Shown here piece by piece: positions 46,075-54,489 of a stretch of 64,000 nt of DNA. How positions within the stretch are numbered: the first letter of the stretch is position 1; each line of letters opens with the position of its first letter. Both the position numbers and the translations under genes were made by a program. This DNA comes from Microvirga pakistanensis. GTDB lineage: Bacteria > Pseudomonadota > Alphaproteobacteria > Rhizobiales > Beijerinckiaceae. The stretch lies in contig NZ_SPJX01000469.1 of assembly GCF_004458765.1 (NCBI RefSeq), positions 248,001-312,000 on the forward strand, in the 5' to 3' direction. The notes beneath the pieces are model-generated. The model was not told the origin of the DNA and did no database searches. It worked only from the letters and a program-made list of their open reading frames with translations.

Positions 46075-46347
46075 ATGAGGCATCAAAGTAAAAAGACGCG
46101 CGACTGGGGTCAGTTGCCGTGCATCGTCGCGCTTGGGCTCGTGGTCGGCTGTGCAATCAGTATCACCACTAAGTTTCTTACTCCCGCCATGGTTCAGGCG
46201 AAGACGACGCTGCCAGCAGAGGTCCACGACATCCCAAAAAGTATCCAGCTTTCGCCTTCGGCAGAATTGCGAGAGTCTGCGCGAGCAGCCTCTCAGCGTC
46301 AGGCTGAGACGCGGCACATGAAACCGGCCGCCTCAAGCGAATTCTGA
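46075..46347 (+). CDS. Hypothetical small membrane-anchored protein
   Basis: 90 residues. A basic N-terminus MRHQSKKTRDWGQLP is followed by one hydrophobic segment CIVALGLVVGCAISITTKFL and a polar tail AEVHDIPKSIQLSPSAELRESARAASQRQAETRHMKP. ATG 46075 follows GGGGCAAAA. The segment could be an anchor or an uncleaved signal. No family recognised. Confidence 0.5.
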   Translation: MRHQSKKTRDWGQLPCIVALGLVVGCAISITTKFLTPAMVQAKTTLPAEVHDIPKSIQLSPSAELRESARAASQRQAETRHMKPAASSEF

Positions 46348-46654
46348 ACCCTGCCGGGAGAGGATTCCACGCAAGGGGAATCATCTCTCGTTTTCGGTGT
46401 GCTGCATTTTTGAAAGGCAACCCGGATCCACTTCGCCGCAAAAGGCTCTGGGTCACTCCGGAAGCAGCGACGAACGGCGGGCGAAATCACCCGTTGATGA
46501 GCGAACCGGTCCGGGCATTCCGGATGGAGTCTGTCCCTCCAGAAATGGACGTGAAAAGTGGATTTGCCCTTTTGGGATCAGTCGATTCTGTCGACGGCGC
46601 GAGCCTACAGCCTCTCATCCTGGCCCGGTTCCTCCAAGTCCGTTTGCGCGGTGT
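46348..46654. repeat. Degenerate palindromic-repeat debris
   Basis: This contains pieces resembling the two-part repeats elsewhere: AACCCGGATCCACTTCGCCG near 46430 and AAAAGTGGATTTGCCCTTTTGGG near 46556. Neither arm pair is complete. No gene seen. Confidence 0.45.
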
Positions 46655-47110
46655 CTAACGTTTGAACAGCGGGTGTTCAATTCTGTCCCCGGGCTTGATC
46701 CCGAGCTTGCCGGCTGCGCCGCCATTCAGCTCGAGAACGGCGAGAACGGGTTCGCCGGAGGGGATCGTGCGGGTCGACAGAGGCTCCGCATTGGCTGCAA
46801 TGCGTGCGATGGTGCCGTCCTGACGGATGAACAGCATGTCGAGGGGCAGATACGTGTTCTGCATCCACATGGAGACCGGCTCGACCCGGCCGAAATCGAA
46901 CAGCATGCCCCGATCCTGGGCCATAGCGCGGCGGAACATCAGCCCCTGGGCCCGATCCGCATCGTTGCGGGCGACCTCGACCTGAAAGCTGTGCCTCTGA
47001 CCTCCCTGTGTCACGATCGTCAAAGCCTCGAGAGCTTGAGCATAGGCGGCGCCCGCGAGGGAGAGCACAAGGCCGAGAGCCGGGAGCACCGGGGAGAGAC
47101 GCTGGAACAC
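46655..47110 (-). CDS. DUF192 domain protein
   Basis: A 151-residue exported protein. The signal peptide is MFQRLSPVLPALGLVLSLAGAAYAQA. The DUF192 core reads FQVEVARNDADRAQGLMFRRAMAQDRGMLFDFGRVEPVSMWMQNTYLPLDMLFIRQDGTIARI, then AVLELNGGAAGKLGIKPGDRI. The family is common and functionally undefined. It lies 12 nt downstream of the cold-shock gene on the same strand, so it is probably cotranscribed. Confidence 0.93.
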   Translation of the reverse strand: MFQRLSPVLPALGLVLSLAGAAYAQALEALTIVTQGGQRHSFQVEVARNDADRAQGLMFRRAMAQDRGMLFDFGRVEPVSMWMQNTYLPLDMLFIRQDGTIARIAANAEPLSTRTIPSGEPVLAVLELNGGAAGKLGIKPGDRIEHPLFKR

Positions 47111-47122
47111 GAACGGAGCCCG

Positions 47123-47743
47123 TCAGTGGGAATGCGGCAAGGCCATCTCAGCGAGACGGACTTCGGCGGCCATGAGGCCCTTCGACCCGTCGCCAAAGCG
47201 CACGAAGACCCGCTCGCCGGGCTTCAGTTCGGCGATGCCGTAGCGGCGAAGGGTCTCCATGTGGACGAAAATGTCCGGCTTGCCGTCGCCCTGGGTGAGG
47301 AAGCCGAAGCCGCGAAGGCGGTTGAACCACTTCACGACGGCAGGCTCCAGGCCGCTGGTCGGCACCACCTGGACATGGGTGCGGGGCAGCGGCAGCTCGG
47401 ATGGATGCAGAGCCGTCGATTCATCGAGCGAAAGAATGCGGAAAGCCTGCAATCCCCGGGGACGCTGGACGGCCTCCACGACGATGCGGGCACCCTCGTT
47501 GGCCGCCTGGTAGCCGTCGCGCCGGAGGCAGGTCACGTGCAGGAGAACGTCGGGCATGCCGTTGTCGGGCACGATGAAACCGAATCCTTTGGCGACGTCG
47601 AACCACTTGATCCGGCCGCTGACCTGGATGAGTTCGAGGGAGTTCTCCTCTCCGGGAGTCTGCGCGACCTCCCGGTGACCTTGATCCAAAGAGGATCTTT
47701 CCTCTCGAAGATTGAAGGAGTTAGAGCCGAAATCGCCAGTCAT
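47123..47743 (-). CDS. Cold-shock protein with two CSDs
   Basis: A 206-residue RNA/DNA-binding protein with two cold-shock domains. CSD1 is VSGRIKWFDVAKGFGFIVPDNGMPDVLLHVTCLRRDG. CSD2 is AVVKWFNRLRGFGFLTQGDGKPDIFVHMETLRRYGIAELKPGERVFVRFG. Both carry RNP1/RNP2-like KGFGFI/RGFGFL and VLLH/IFVH motifs. ATG 47743 is chosen; the frame is open to 47854 but unlike the family. Double-CSD proteins of this size are usual in Rhizobiales. It is followed by the DUF192 gene. Confidence 0.93.
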   Translation of the reverse strand: MTGDFGSNSFNLREERSSLDQGHREVAQTPGEENSLELIQVSGRIKWFDVAKGFGFIVPDNGMPDVLLHVTCLRRDGYQAANEGARIVVEAVQRPRGLQAFRILSLDESTALHPSELPLPRTHVQVVPTSGLEPAVVKWFNRLRGFGFLTQGDGKPDIFVHMETLRRYGIAELKPGERVFVRFGDGSKGLMAAEVRLAEMALPHSH

Positions 47744-47872
47744 GAATGAACCCGCACTCGAATCAAAAAACCCGATTCTTAAAATCAAGATAACATCGTC
47801 CTGAATCAGGGGAAGCCGGAAACGTGACTTAAATCGCGATGAAATTTTCGGCACTCGGCGACAGCATTGAAA

Positions 47873-48628
<756 letters not shown>

Positions 48629-48692
48629 GTCACTGATATAAGCTGCTGCGGCAAGGATAGAAGCACCTCTCGAATGACGGGATCAGCCTCGC

Positions 48693-49718
48693 GTGAATGA
48701 CGATATCTCCCAAGCCAGCCCTGTCCGGAACAACCCTTCCGAGGCCCCGGCGACCGGACCCCTTCATCTCGGCGTCTCTCAGCGATGGGACGTCATCGAC
48801 GTGGCACGCGGCGTCGCGATCGCCGCCATGATCGTCTATCATTTCAGCTGGGACCTCAGTTTCCTGCAACTCATCGCGACGAACATTCTTCAGGTCCCCG
48901 CATGGCGGTGGTTCGCGCGCGGCATCGCGGGCTCGTTCCTGCTGCTGGCCGGAATCGGCCTCGCACTCGCCCATGTCCGGGGTTTTCGCCGCTTGCCTTT
49001 CCTGAGGCGTCTCGCGAAGGTCGCAGGCGCAGCCCTGGCCGTGACCCTCGTCACGTTCTTCGCGTTTCCAGACAGCTACATCTTCTTCGGCATCCTCCAC
49101 TGCATCGCCGCATCGAGCGTGCTGGCTCTCCCCTTCCTGCGGCTGCCCCCTGCCCTCACCCTGCTTGCAGCGCTCTTCTTCCTCGCAGGCCCCATGCTGT
49201 TCACGAACCCTTCCCTCGATGCGCCTTATCTGGACTGGCTGGGTCTCGGCTCCAGCGATCCGCGGACGAACGACTACGTGCCCCTCTTTCCATGGTTCGG
49301 CATGGTTCTGATCGGGGTCGCCCTCGGCAAGATGCTGCTGCCGCAGACGGGAACCGCACGTTTGGCACGCTGGCAGGCGCGAAACACTCTGGCCAGGATA
49401 CTCCTGTGGGCAGGACGAAAGAGCCTGCCGATCTACCTGACCCACCAACTCGTGCTGCTCGCCCTTCTCTACGGCGTGCTTCAGATCACGGGGCCCGATC
49501 CGAGAGCCGAGGCCAAGCCCTTCATGGACGACTGTGTCGCGACATGCCTCATGCAGAATGCCGAACCGGCCACCTGCAGCTCCGTCTGCGCCTGCACCGC
49601 CGATACGCTCCGCAAGAGCGAGCTTTGGCGAAAGATGCTCAACGGCACCACGACGGCGGATGACCGGACGCAGATATCGCGCACGGCGCAACAATGCCTG
49701 CGCCGTGCCCCGTCCTAG
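48693..49718 (+). CDS. DUF1624 (heparan-alpha-glucosaminide N-acetyltransferase-like) membrane protein
   Basis: A 341-residue multi-pass membrane protein. The start RWDVIDVARGVAIAAMIVYHFSWDLSFL carries the conserved Arg and His of this acyltransferase-like family. About seven hydrophobic segments follow, with ...SLPIYLTHQLVLLALLYGV near the end. The C-terminal ~60 residues form a Cys-rich soluble tail (DDCVATCLMQNAEPATCSSVCACTADTL) with regularly spaced cysteines. The start codon is GTG 48693. Probably acylates an envelope sugar; the substrate is unknown. Confidence 0.88.
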   Translation: MNDDISQASPVRNNPSEAPATGPLHLGVSQRWDVIDVARGVAIAAMIVYHFSWDLSFLQLIATNILQVPAWRWFARGIAGSFLLLAGIGLALAHVRGFRRLPFLRRLAKVAGAALAVTLVTFFAFPDSYIFFGILHCIAASSVLALPFLRLPPALTLLAALFFLAGPMLFTNPSLDAPYLDWLGLGSSDPRTNDYVPLFPWFGMVLIGVALGKMLLPQTGTARLARWQARNTLARILLWAGRKSLPIYLTHQLVLLALLYGVLQITGPDPRAEAKPFMDDCVATCLMQNAEPATCSSVCACTADTLRKSELWRKMLNGTTTADDRTQISRTAQQCLRRAPS

Positions 49719-49940
49719 GGGAGCATTTCGCTTTGATGCGACCGACACTCGTCAGCGCCGGCATTATAGGAGAAAAATCCTGACATCGTCGAGCGAGATC
49801 AGCTTACTGAAGCCTCGATCTTGCTCTGCAATTCCCAAGCGGTGCTTGCAAGAGATCGTTCCATTTGCTATAACATATCACAAAAGAGCGTAGTGTCTTT
49901 ATTTTGGTTATCTCAGCGTCATCCGCTTTAGAGGGAAACC

Positions 49941-50474
49941 ATGACCTACTTTCCGGAGGCGGACATTGCTCGTCGAGTTTTGGACCTGTGCAGATGGATC
50001 AGCGAAGGCCGCGTGTCGCAAATCGACATGGGCATGTCGCTGACCCGAGACCTGCGATTCGATTCCCTGCAGCTCATGCAGTTTTTCTCGGGCATCGAGG
50101 AGCATTACACTGGCCTGGCTCTTGAAGATTGGTTCATCGAGCACTCCACCGGGGGACGTGACACCATCGGCAGCGTCGTGAGCCATATCGCCTATTGCCA
50201 TCCCGCTCCAAAAGCGACGCTTCCTTATGTCTCGCAGCGCAGCAACGAGTATCGCGACTTCCTTGAACCCTCTCTCCCTCGTCCCCGAGCGGGATTTCAC
50301 TGGGGCGTCCCTCCGCCGGTCTATATTCCCCCCAAGGTGGTCCAGGATTCCGAAATCTTCGACGCCTGGAATTCCCACGCGCGGACCGAAGCAGCCGATG
50401 CCTTGGAAGCCGGTGGCGACCCATCGCGCCTTCTCGGGCCCGGAGACGAAGACCAGTCACCGCATCGCCAATGA
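49941..50474 (+). CDS. Acyl carrier protein-like protein, orphan
   Basis: 177 residues. The N-terminal ~90 residues resemble an acyl/peptidyl carrier domain: RRVLDLCRWISEG...MSLTRDLRFDSLQLMQFFSGIEEHYTGLALEDWF, where Ser in FDSLQL would carry phosphopantetheine. The C-terminal ~85 residues are Pro-rich and unassigned (PSLPRPRAGFHWGVPPPVYIPPKVVQDSEIFDAW). No synthase, ligase or transferase gene is adjacent. GAGGGAAACC precedes the ATG. Family call from motif only. Confidence 0.7.
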   Translation: MTYFPEADIARRVLDLCRWISEGRVSQIDMGMSLTRDLRFDSLQLMQFFSGIEEHYTGLALEDWFIEHSTGGRDTIGSVVSHIAYCHPAPKATLPYVSQRSNEYRDFLEPSLPRPRAGFHWGVPPPVYIPPKVVQDSEIFDAWNSHARTEAADALEAGGDPSRLLGPGDEDQSPHRQ

Positions 50475-50774
50475 CACGGCTCCCAAGGCGGTGTCTGGTT
50501 TTCGCAGCCGCCGATCAGCGCCGTTGCACGACCGCCTCATTCGCGCACAGAGGGCGTTCTTTCGGCAAAGTGGGTCCGGTTCTCCACCCAAGAAGAAGAG
50601 AGCTGTTCCACGGGCATGGAATCGTCTTTAGAAGATCTGTCCGTGCCGCTGCGGGCCGGAGGGTCCAAGCGGGCTGTGACCGGAGCAGGCCGAAGCGACG
50701 ATCCTGCTGGAAAACTCGTCCGACTTCCGCGTTAAGCGAAAGCCGATACCCCATCCTTCACGAGAGGTGCTGCC
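50475..50774. other. Intergenic, degenerate palindromic-repeat traces
   Basis: No gene seen. Near 50555-50600 the string TTTCGGCAAAGTGGGTCCGG resembles a broken arm of the two-part palindromic repeats. GAGAGG at 50762 is the ribosome site of the aldolase gene. Confidence 0.4.
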
Positions 50775-51401
50775 TTGCTGCGGGGCTACCTGACCGATCT
50801 TCCGTTAGTCGCCATTCTTCGTGGATTGCGGCCTGAGACCGCCGAGACGATCGGCTTGGCCTTGGTCGAGGCCGGCTTTCGCATCATCGAGGTTCCACTG
50901 AACTCGCCGGACCCCTTCCGGAGCATCGAAACCCTGGCCAAGCGCCTGCCCGGCGACGTTCTCGTCGGCGCGGGAACCGTGCTCGAGGCTGAGCAGGTCG
51001 ACGGCGTCCGCGACGTCGGCGGCAAGCTCATCGTCATGCCGCACGCCGACCTCGAGGTGATCCGCCGAGCCAAGGAACACCGCATGATATGCACGCCCGG
51101 CGTCGCGACTCCGACCGAGGCTTTCGCTGCCCTGAAGGCGGGCGCAGACGCGATCAAGATCTTTCCGGCCGAGAGCATCCCACCGGCCGTCGTGAAGGCT
51201 TGGCGAGCCGTGCTGCCGAAGGAGGCGATCGTGCTGCCCGTCGGCGGCATCAAGCCTGACACCATGAAGCCCTATGTGGATGCGGGCGCCAACGGCTTCG
51301 GTCTCGGCTCCGCCCTGTTCACCCCTGCGATGACCGTCGGGGAGATTGCCCGAAACGCACGCGCCTTTGCGAGCGCCTGGAGGCAGCTCCGCTCAGTTTG
51401 A
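50775..51401 (+). CDS. dgoA: 2-dehydro-3-deoxy-6-phosphogalactonate aldolase (KDPG/KDPGal aldolase family)
   Basis: A 208-residue class I aldolase of the De Ley-Doudoroff galactonate pathway, splitting KDPGal to pyruvate and glyceraldehyde-3-phosphate. Conserved residues are Arg16 (LVAILRG), Glu39 (IIEVPLNS) and the Schiff-base Lys128 (AIKIFPAE). GAGTVL and LPVGGI are also typical. The start appears to be TTG 50775, preceded by GAGAGG. It stands alone; the kinase and dehydratase genes are not nearby, so KDPG versus KDPGal specificity rests on resemblance (IEVPLNSPDPFRSIE is DgoA-like). Confidence 0.88.
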   Translation: MLRGYLTDLPLVAILRGLRPETAETIGLALVEAGFRIIEVPLNSPDPFRSIETLAKRLPGDVLVGAGTVLEAEQVDGVRDVGGKLIVMPHADLEVIRRAKEHRMICTPGVATPTEAFAALKAGADAIKIFPAESIPPAVVKAWRAVLPKEAIVLPVGGIKPDTMKPYVDAGANGFGLGSALFTPAMTVGEIARNARAFASAWRQLRSV

Positions 51402-51479
51402 GGTCCTGGGGCCCTTTCCAGGAACCGCCACGTTACGGTCCGCGTTCTCACGGCAAAGGCTTATACAGGAGTTCCTATC

Positions 51480-51731
51480 ATGACGAAGCTGGCACTTGTC
51501 CTCGCAGCCTCTGTCCTGAGCACGGCGGCGTTCGCTCAAGACACAACGACCACGATCAAGAAAGAGGAAGGCCTCCTCGGCAGCAAGACGACCATCGAGC
51601 AAAAGCGCGAGCCGAGCACCACGTCCTCTACGACGGTGACAACCGATTCCGCCGTGGGCTGCACGACTGAGACCAAGCAGAAAACCGACGAATTCGGCGA
51701 TACCACGACAAAGAAGACCACCGAGTGCTGA
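51480..51731 (+). CDS. Small exported Thr/Lys-rich protein
   Basis: 83 residues. The signal peptide is MTKLALVLAASVLSTAAFA, with a cut before QDTTTT. The mature part is a repetitive Thr/Lys/Glu-rich sequence (TTTTIKKEEGLLGSKTTIEQKREPSTTSSTTVTTDS) with two cysteines (GCTTET...TTEC). CAGGAG precedes the ATG. Function unknown. Confidence 0.72.
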   Translation: MTKLALVLAASVLSTAAFAQDTTTTIKKEEGLLGSKTTIEQKREPSTTSSTTVTTDSAVGCTTETKQKTDEFGDTTTKKTTEC

Positions 51732-51789
51732 GCGCACGACGTTCGCGGCAAAGTCCGGCATGCGCCGGGCTTTCCGATGCAGGTCATTG

Positions 51790-51894
51790 CCTCACGCATC
51801 GGACGTGCCGTCGAACTCATGGCCGATGCGAGGCCCTTGGTTCTACGCGTCTTTCACCGCAAAACCGGTTCCCATTTTTGCATTGGATGCTCTA
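51790..51894. repeat. Two-part intergenic palindromic repeat, copy 4
   Basis: The first arm pair is GCATCGGACGTGCCGTCG...GGCCGATGC. The second contains CGCAAAACCGGTTCCCATTTTTGC and ends ATTGGATGCTC. It is the same element as at 5421, 6104 and 30931. Its last bases include the stop codon of the DUF6894 gene. Confidence 0.75.
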
Positions 51895-52125
51895 GCGGCG
51901 CTTCCCGCCACGCCCGCCGCGGAAAAACGGAACCGTCAGGAGGCGGCGGCCGGTCTCGTCCACGATTTCGAGTTCGATATTCCCTGCGTCGCTCAGTTCG
52001 TCACGCAGTTCCTCGACTGTTGCGATGGCTTCGGCACGGGCGGCTTCGAGATCGGGCAGCTCAATGCCTTCGTCATCCTCGTCCACATCGTAACCGTCAC
52101 GGATGTTGAAGAAAAAGCGCGGCAT
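51892..52125 (-). CDS. DUF6894 family small protein
   Basis: 77 residues. MPRFFFNIRDGYDVDEDDEGIELPDLEAARAEAIATVEELRDELSDAGNIELEIVDETGRRLLTVPF is typical of the short acidic DUF6894 proteins abundant in Methylobacteriaceae and Bradyrhizobiaceae. ATG 52125 is chosen; an open frame extends upstream without similarity. No function is known. Confidence 0.85.
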   Translation of the reverse strand: MPRFFFNIRDGYDVDEDDEGIELPDLEAARAEAIATVEELRDELSDAGNIELEIVDETGRRLLTVPFFRGGRGGKRR

Positions 52126-52344
52126 GGCAGAACGCTCGGGAATGGGGAGGCGGTTAGAAAACGCCCTTGGCTTCGGCAGGTTCACTGTAGCGCCACGAGC
52201 CTGACCTTGGACACCGGAATCTTGGTGACCATGCCCAGTTATGCAGCACAACCTGGTGCGACGGGCGGCATGGAGCTTTTTAGAAGCCTTGCGCGTTGAA
52301 GGACACGCCAAGGGTTCATGCGGGAAAACCGCTTAGGAAGCGCC

Positions 52345-52647
52345 ATGATCCACAGATCCCTTGCCGTGCTGTGCGTACTCGGTTGTTCGCTTCTCGTCCG
52401 TCCGGCTGAAGCCTTGGCCCAGGCTTCGTGCGGACCCCGTCACGAGCTCGTCAAACTGCTTGCAGATCAATACAAGGAAGATCCCGTCGGCATCGGCCTT
52501 GCTCAGCCCGGTCAGGTGCTGGAGGTCTTCGCCTCGCAGGCCGGAACCTGGTCGATGGTCATGACGATGCCGGATGGCAAAGCCTGCTTGATCGCAGCCG
52601 GCGACAATTGGGAAATGGTGACGAAGATCAAGGGCAACCCGGCTTAA
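52345..52647 (+). CDS. Hypothetical exported protein
   Basis: 100 residues. The signal peptide is MIHRSLAVLCVLGCSLLVRPAEALA, with a cut before QASCGP. The mature domain CGPRHELVKLLADQYKEDPVGIGLAQPGQVLEVFASQAGTWSMVMTMPDGKACLIAAGDNWE has two cysteines that could pair. TTAGGAAG lies before the ATG. It resembles small conserved periplasmic proteins of Rhizobiales of unknown role. Confidence 0.8.
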   Translation: MIHRSLAVLCVLGCSLLVRPAEALAQASCGPRHELVKLLADQYKEDPVGIGLAQPGQVLEVFASQAGTWSMVMTMPDGKACLIAAGDNWEMVTKIKGNPA

Positions 52648-53865
52648 AGCCGAGCTTTCGCGTCACACAGCCCCGAGCCGCACCGGAACGCACCCGAGCC
52701 CGCCCTGCGTCGGCATCCGCTCTCAAGCCGCGAAACTCCCGAGGAAGGGAGTAGCGCGCCATATCGTTCACCGCCTGCGCGTGCCCTGCCATGGACAGCA
52801 GAGCGCAGATTGCCATGATGTCCACGTGTCGTGGGCAATCCGTGGGAATATCCATTCATCCCGCGCCAGGTTCTTCATCTTCTGACTGCCCAGGCGGCAC
52901 AGGATCGGCCCGGCGCAGCCTTCCATGAGCCTGCCTCCGGATAGCACGTCTTCTCGGAAAGCCGATCCGGGGTCGATCCGCTGGCGCCGGTCCAGTGTCC
53001 TGAGGGCGGGCCTTCAGATGTATCCCTTGTTGTCCGATGATCGAGCGGGCGGGCAGTTGAGCCGTCCAATTTCGGTCTGCTTTCGGAGCCAGCGCGGATA
53101 TTCGGCCTACTTTGGAGTAGTGCCAGGAGCGGCCGCTGGCATTCATATTGGTCAAGACAGCATCTCGCGCCTTTCGGTGTAATCAAACTCGCCCTGCTGA
53201 TCGCGATCCCCCTTACCTACCTCGAAACCGCGAAGATGATCGCATTCGATTAGACGAACGGGAGAGCACTGTTCATCGCTGCCATCGGGCCGAGCAGACG
53301 CCAGCGCTCCACCGGCACTAAGTCGCCTTAGCCGAGGATCGCATGGTTGACGGGGCAAATGACAACACATTGGTCCCTTCGGGAGCCATCTCCGATATCG
53401 CATACCGAGGGCCCACACTCCCACCCCGTCCGCATATTCCAACAGTTTCGGCCAACGCTTCATTCAGGGAGAGTAATCCAATTTGTCCTTGGCGCCAGGG
53501 AAGGCACCAAAAAAGCTATACTTTACAATCATCAAGACAGTGGTGCGTGTCCCATAGATATAGCGGAGTAATCCATTTTGCGGCTCTTATGGAACAACAT
53601 CAGCAATTAGTACTCCTAAAGCCGTTAGCCATAGTGTTGACTTGCCTATAAATAAGGTATTTTACTGTCTCATCACGATATCGTGAGTCCTGTGCAAAGT
53701 ATGCTGGTTTCAATAGTAACCAACTTGTAAAGCACTAGCCTACCAATGATGACATGCCATCAGGTTTTAATGGCATGCTGCGCAATAACACTTGTTGGCG
53801 GCCTCAGCCAACGTACGCAGCCTAAAAATATCGCGACATCATCACAGATAATCGGTGGGATCATC
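52648..53865. other. 1.2-kb stretch without a recognisable gene
   Basis: Short open frames occur on both strands but none has a ribosome site with coherent protein features. Near 53045-53100 a string CCGTCCAATTTCGGTCTGC...CGGATATTCGGCC resembles one at 57928-57975 (CCGTGTTAAAGTCTGC...CGGATGTTCGC), suggesting a dispersed short repeat. From ~53490 to 53860 the DNA is clearly AT-richer. It may be gene debris or contain an unrecognised RNA. Confidence 0.4.
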
Positions 53866-54375
53866 ATGACCAGGAAACCTAATTTCCTGTGCACTGGCCT
53901 GTGCACAGCTACACTTCTTCTGGCCGCAACGGGAGCAATGGCGGCAGGCAAGACACAGGATCCCGCAGTGACGGGACAAAACAATCAGTGCTGGGGCCAA
54001 GTAGCCTCCGGCCTCGCACAATTTGACAGCCCCAACTACGACGCTTCGACCATGAATGGCGGAGGGATGGGCATGCATGCGCGGTCCCAAACGGGGGCCG
54101 ACATCAATGGTGGCTTCAACAGCACGACCAGTGTGTTTGGCATTCACCAGACCGATCTCAAAGCATCGGGTGACAACGCCGGACGCGCTGGGGTCGGCAA
54201 TGTCTCGGCCGGCTTTCCCCACAACACCGCGCCGGGCGACGGCGGCAACGGTCAGCATGCCACTAACAACGGCGAGTTCTTCTCGACAATCGCCGATCCC
54301 GTGACAGGAACACTGATGGGCGGGACAGGCGAGCCCATCGAGTGCGATCTGCTGGATCAGGGTATCGTGCCATAG
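53866..54375 (+). CDS. Exported Gly/Asn-rich hypothetical protein
   Basis: 169 residues. The signal peptide is MTRKPNFLCTGLCTATLLLAATGAMAAG. The mature part is rich in Gly, Asn, Ala and Thr with His (GGGMGMHARSQTGADINGGFNSTTSVFGIHQTD; GNVSAGFPHNTAPGDGGNGQHATNNGEFF) and has cysteines near both ends (NNQCWGQV, ECDLLDQG). The start is ATG 53866. It lies 114 nt upstream of the MacA-like gene on the same strand, so it may be linked to that exporter. No family recognised. Confidence 0.72.
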   Translation: MTRKPNFLCTGLCTATLLLAATGAMAAGKTQDPAVTGQNNQCWGQVASGLAQFDSPNYDASTMNGGGMGMHARSQTGADINGGFNSTTSVFGIHQTDLKASGDNAGRAGVGNVSAGFPHNTAPGDGGNGQHATNNGEFFSTIADPVTGTLMGGTGEPIECDLLDQGIVP

Positions 54376-54489
54376 CGCCTTAGACTTCTGCGGATTGCGC
54401 ATGCCTCTCGTCTGCCGGGGATGTCTATCCCCGGTCGATCCTCATGGGCCGGCACAATCCGTGGCACTGAGAGTATGTAAGGCATAACC

